A DNA stretch of 64,000 nt from Atrina japonica (Eukaryota; Mollusca; Bivalvia; Pterioida; Pinnidae), in assembly GCA_030159075.1 (NCBI GenBank), contig BROG01000651.1, forward strand, positions 248,001 through 312,000, given 5' to 3'. How positions within the stretch are numbered: the stretch's first letter is position 1; each line of letters starts with the position of its first letter. The notes below the pieces were generated by a model. That model saw only the letters and a list, made by a program, of their open reading frames with translations, ran no database searches and was not told the origin of the DNA. Made by a program: the position numbers and the translations under genes. This document shows, piece by piece, positions 62,000 to 64,000 of the stretch.

Positions 62000-62735
62000 C
62001 CCTACCGGTGAAACGGGGGGGGGGGGGGGACTGTAGGTTTTGTCTGTGTCTCTCCAAAACCTTTGGTTACGGTTTTGGTTAAAGTTTTTCAATGGTTCAC
62101 CATTCATTTAAAGGGGCATTAGCTGGGGTTTTTTTCCAAAATTTTTTTCCCCCTTTTTTACAACTTAAATTGATATACAATAACAAAAAAGAGATATACA
62201 CAGGCAAAAAAATCTTCATTTCCTATATATTTTGTGGACATTGCTTCAGAAACCAGGGTTTGGCACTTTTTTACTTGCAACTGAAAAACTCATCATTATT
62301 ATTTGTATATGAATACCACACTGGACCTGACCTAATTTTCACAAAATATATAGCAGTATAAGATTTTTTATGTCTGTGTATAGCTCTTATTTGTTATTGT
62401 ACAAGTAGTAAAAATAGAAAAGATCGAAATAAGTTTTGTGGGTGATGCCCCTTTAATAATAGCATTAGGATGCTGATACTTTGCATAGAGGTTCTTTAGG
62501 GATCAAACAATAATGTTGGAGAGTAAAACTGGAAAAATATTTTAATTATTTTCTTCTTTTTTGACATGTTTTTGACTTCACCTTTTTGCCCAACGTCTGC
62601 AGGTTAAGGTTTTGGTTTAAGTTTTTCAATGGTTCACCATTCATTTAATAATGGTATTAGGATGCTGATACTTTGCATATAGGTTTTTTATTGATAATGG
62701 TTTTACTGATAGGGGACATGTATTGATTCATCAAT
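62000..62735. mobile_element. Element starting TAGTCCCCTACCGGTGAAAC, with internal tandem repeat
   Basis: The left end resembles the inverted right end (GTTTTACTGATAGGGGAC, 62700-62717). Two copies of 'ggttttggtt' + 'taagtttttcaatggttc' + 'accattcattta' begin near 62070 and 62608; the first is split by the family B MITE (62112-62452). Confidence 0.65.
62112..62452. mobile_element. Family B MITE, copy 3 (341 bp)
   Basis: Starts AGGGGCATTAGCTGG, ends GGTGATGCCCCT; flanks TTAA (62108-62111 and 62453-62456). The neighbouring repeat copy (62637-62655) shows the empty site CATTCATTTAATAATGG, confirming a TTAA duplication. Confidence 0.92.
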
Positions 62736-62929
62736 ATTCTCAGAATGCTTGTTTATCTTGAAAATTTTGCCTCCATTTTAAATTCACTCACTCATCTAAA
62801 GCCTAAAATGATGAAAATTAAAGGAGAGTGAAAATTTCCAGTATTTCCATTATTTAGATACTAAGGGGTCAAAGATTATTTTTAGGAATCCCCTACTTGT
62901 GACATTGGTACAGACTGTCTGTATTGGCT

Positions 62930-64000
62930 TTTTAGCTCGCCAGGACGAAAGTCAGGAGAGCTAATGCCATAATCCCAGTGTTGTTGTTGTTGTCGTTGGC
63001 ATCCATATACAAAACTTTAACCTGGTCTATATCTTTTTAACCGCAAGGGACATGACTTCCTTAGGTCCAGAGCTTTCATTTTCCTTGATCTTGTACTTTG
63101 ACCTACATGTACTTTTTGAAAACATTAACCTTGGCTATATCTTTTAAACCATAAGGGATAGGACTTTGATCTTTCAGATATAGGTTTCTAATGACCAGAG
63201 CTTTCATTTGTTGTCTTGACTTTTGACCTAGTGACCTTGACTTCAAAATTTGACCAACTTTTGAAAAACTAATCTTGGCTATATCCTTTATAAACCATGA
63301 GAGATAGGCCTTTTGATATTTCACACATAGATTTCTTATGACAAGAGCTTTCATTTGGAACCTTGACTTTTGACCTAGTGACCTTGACCTTGGATTTTGA
63401 CCCATTTAAAAAAAAACATGACCTTGGCTCTACAGGCCTTTTTAAATATTCAGCCCAATTCCCATTGCAAAATGCATGTATTTTTTCCCAATTTGATGAA
63501 AAAATTCCCAATTTGGTGTTAAGGCCATGACCATAACGAAAAAAAAAAGAAAAATAATGTAAGGGAAATGCATTTAAAAAAGAGATTCCATTACATTTAG
63601 ATTTCCATGTATGCACACTATTTTTCCTAGTATTACATAAACTCTTGTTAAAATTCCCAGTTGTGTTACCAATGACATTTTCCTAAACTTGACAGAAAAA
63701 AGACTTACTATATCTTTTGAATTATGGGAGATAGGGCTTTGATATTTCACATATAGATTTTGTAAGACCATAGCTTATATTTATTACCTTGAATTTTGAA
63801 CAAGTGACCTTGACCTTGACCTTGGAAATTTACCTACTTTTCAGAAACTTTAATACAGGCTATATCTTTAAAATCATTAGAGATAGGGCTTTGATATTTC
63901 ACATATAGATTCCTTATGGTCAGAACTTTTATTTAGTGCCTTGACTTTTTACCTAGTGACCTTGGACTTTGATATACTTTTCAAAACTTTTATCCTGAGA
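62930..64000 (+). repeat. Diverged about 210-bp tandem repeats rich in 'gaccttgac'
   Basis: Starts with an imperfect hairpin around AGCTCGCCAGGA/TCAGGAGAGCT (62933-62963) and contains about four to five units with 'ggctatatctttaaaaccat', 'gggctttgatatttcacatatag' and 'tgacctagtgaccttgacct'. Runs off the window end. Typical bivalve dispersed repeat. Confidence 0.75.

Noticed and set aside
61601..64000. Remaining CCDC89 exon(s)
   Set aside because: No frame with the expected coiled-coil C-terminus was found; the stretch is transposons and tandem repeats.

Overview
This is animal nuclear DNA, most likely from a bivalve mollusc. It is AT-rich, with short exons, canonical GT-AG introns and very dense repeats. 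The bivalve call rests on dispersed sequences I recognise as typical of that group: SINE-like units with a conserved central domain, elements with a hairpin plus a 150-170 bp tandem core, and low-copy blocks rich in the phrase 'gaccttgacct'. The species cannot be named from the sequence.

Two protein-coding genes can be supported; they lie head to head about 5 kb apart. (1) MIOS, a subunit of the GATOR2 complex that activates mTORC1 in response to amino acids, is on the minus strand from 48891 down to 6364. I reconstructed 26 coding exons whose phases join without a break into 874 codons plus stop, essentially the length of vertebrate MIOS (875 aa as I recall it). About 2.6 kb of coding sequence is spread over 42.5 kb. 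(2) A CCDC89-like coiled-coil gene is on the plus strand from 53935. Four phase-compatible coding exons (322 codons) are visible to 61600. The C-terminal part, about 60-90 residues by family length, must lie beyond 64000.

Layout: 1-6363 is the region downstream of MIOS, with a TTAA-flanked MITE, two elements with 150-170 bp tandem cores and a tRNA-derived SINE. 6364-48891 is MIOS with very large repeat-filled introns (intron 12 alone is 10.7 kb). 48892-53934 is the divergent intergenic region. 53935-64000 is the CCDC89-like gene, with a duplicated segment in intron 1 and two large minisatellites in intron 2.

The most notable feature is repeat architecture rather than a gene system. The introns hold several families of short inverted-repeat transposons (MITEs) and more than a dozen minisatellites. 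At least six minisatellites contain, or are bounded by, the ends of these MITEs. One tandem array (11337-14465) was hit by two different elements, and the array gives the empty site directly: one insertion has a TTAA target and one an 8-bp hAT-type duplication. A nested insertion at 32415-34037 gives a relative insertion order. No other protein gene, rRNA, functional tRNA or CRISPR array is supported.
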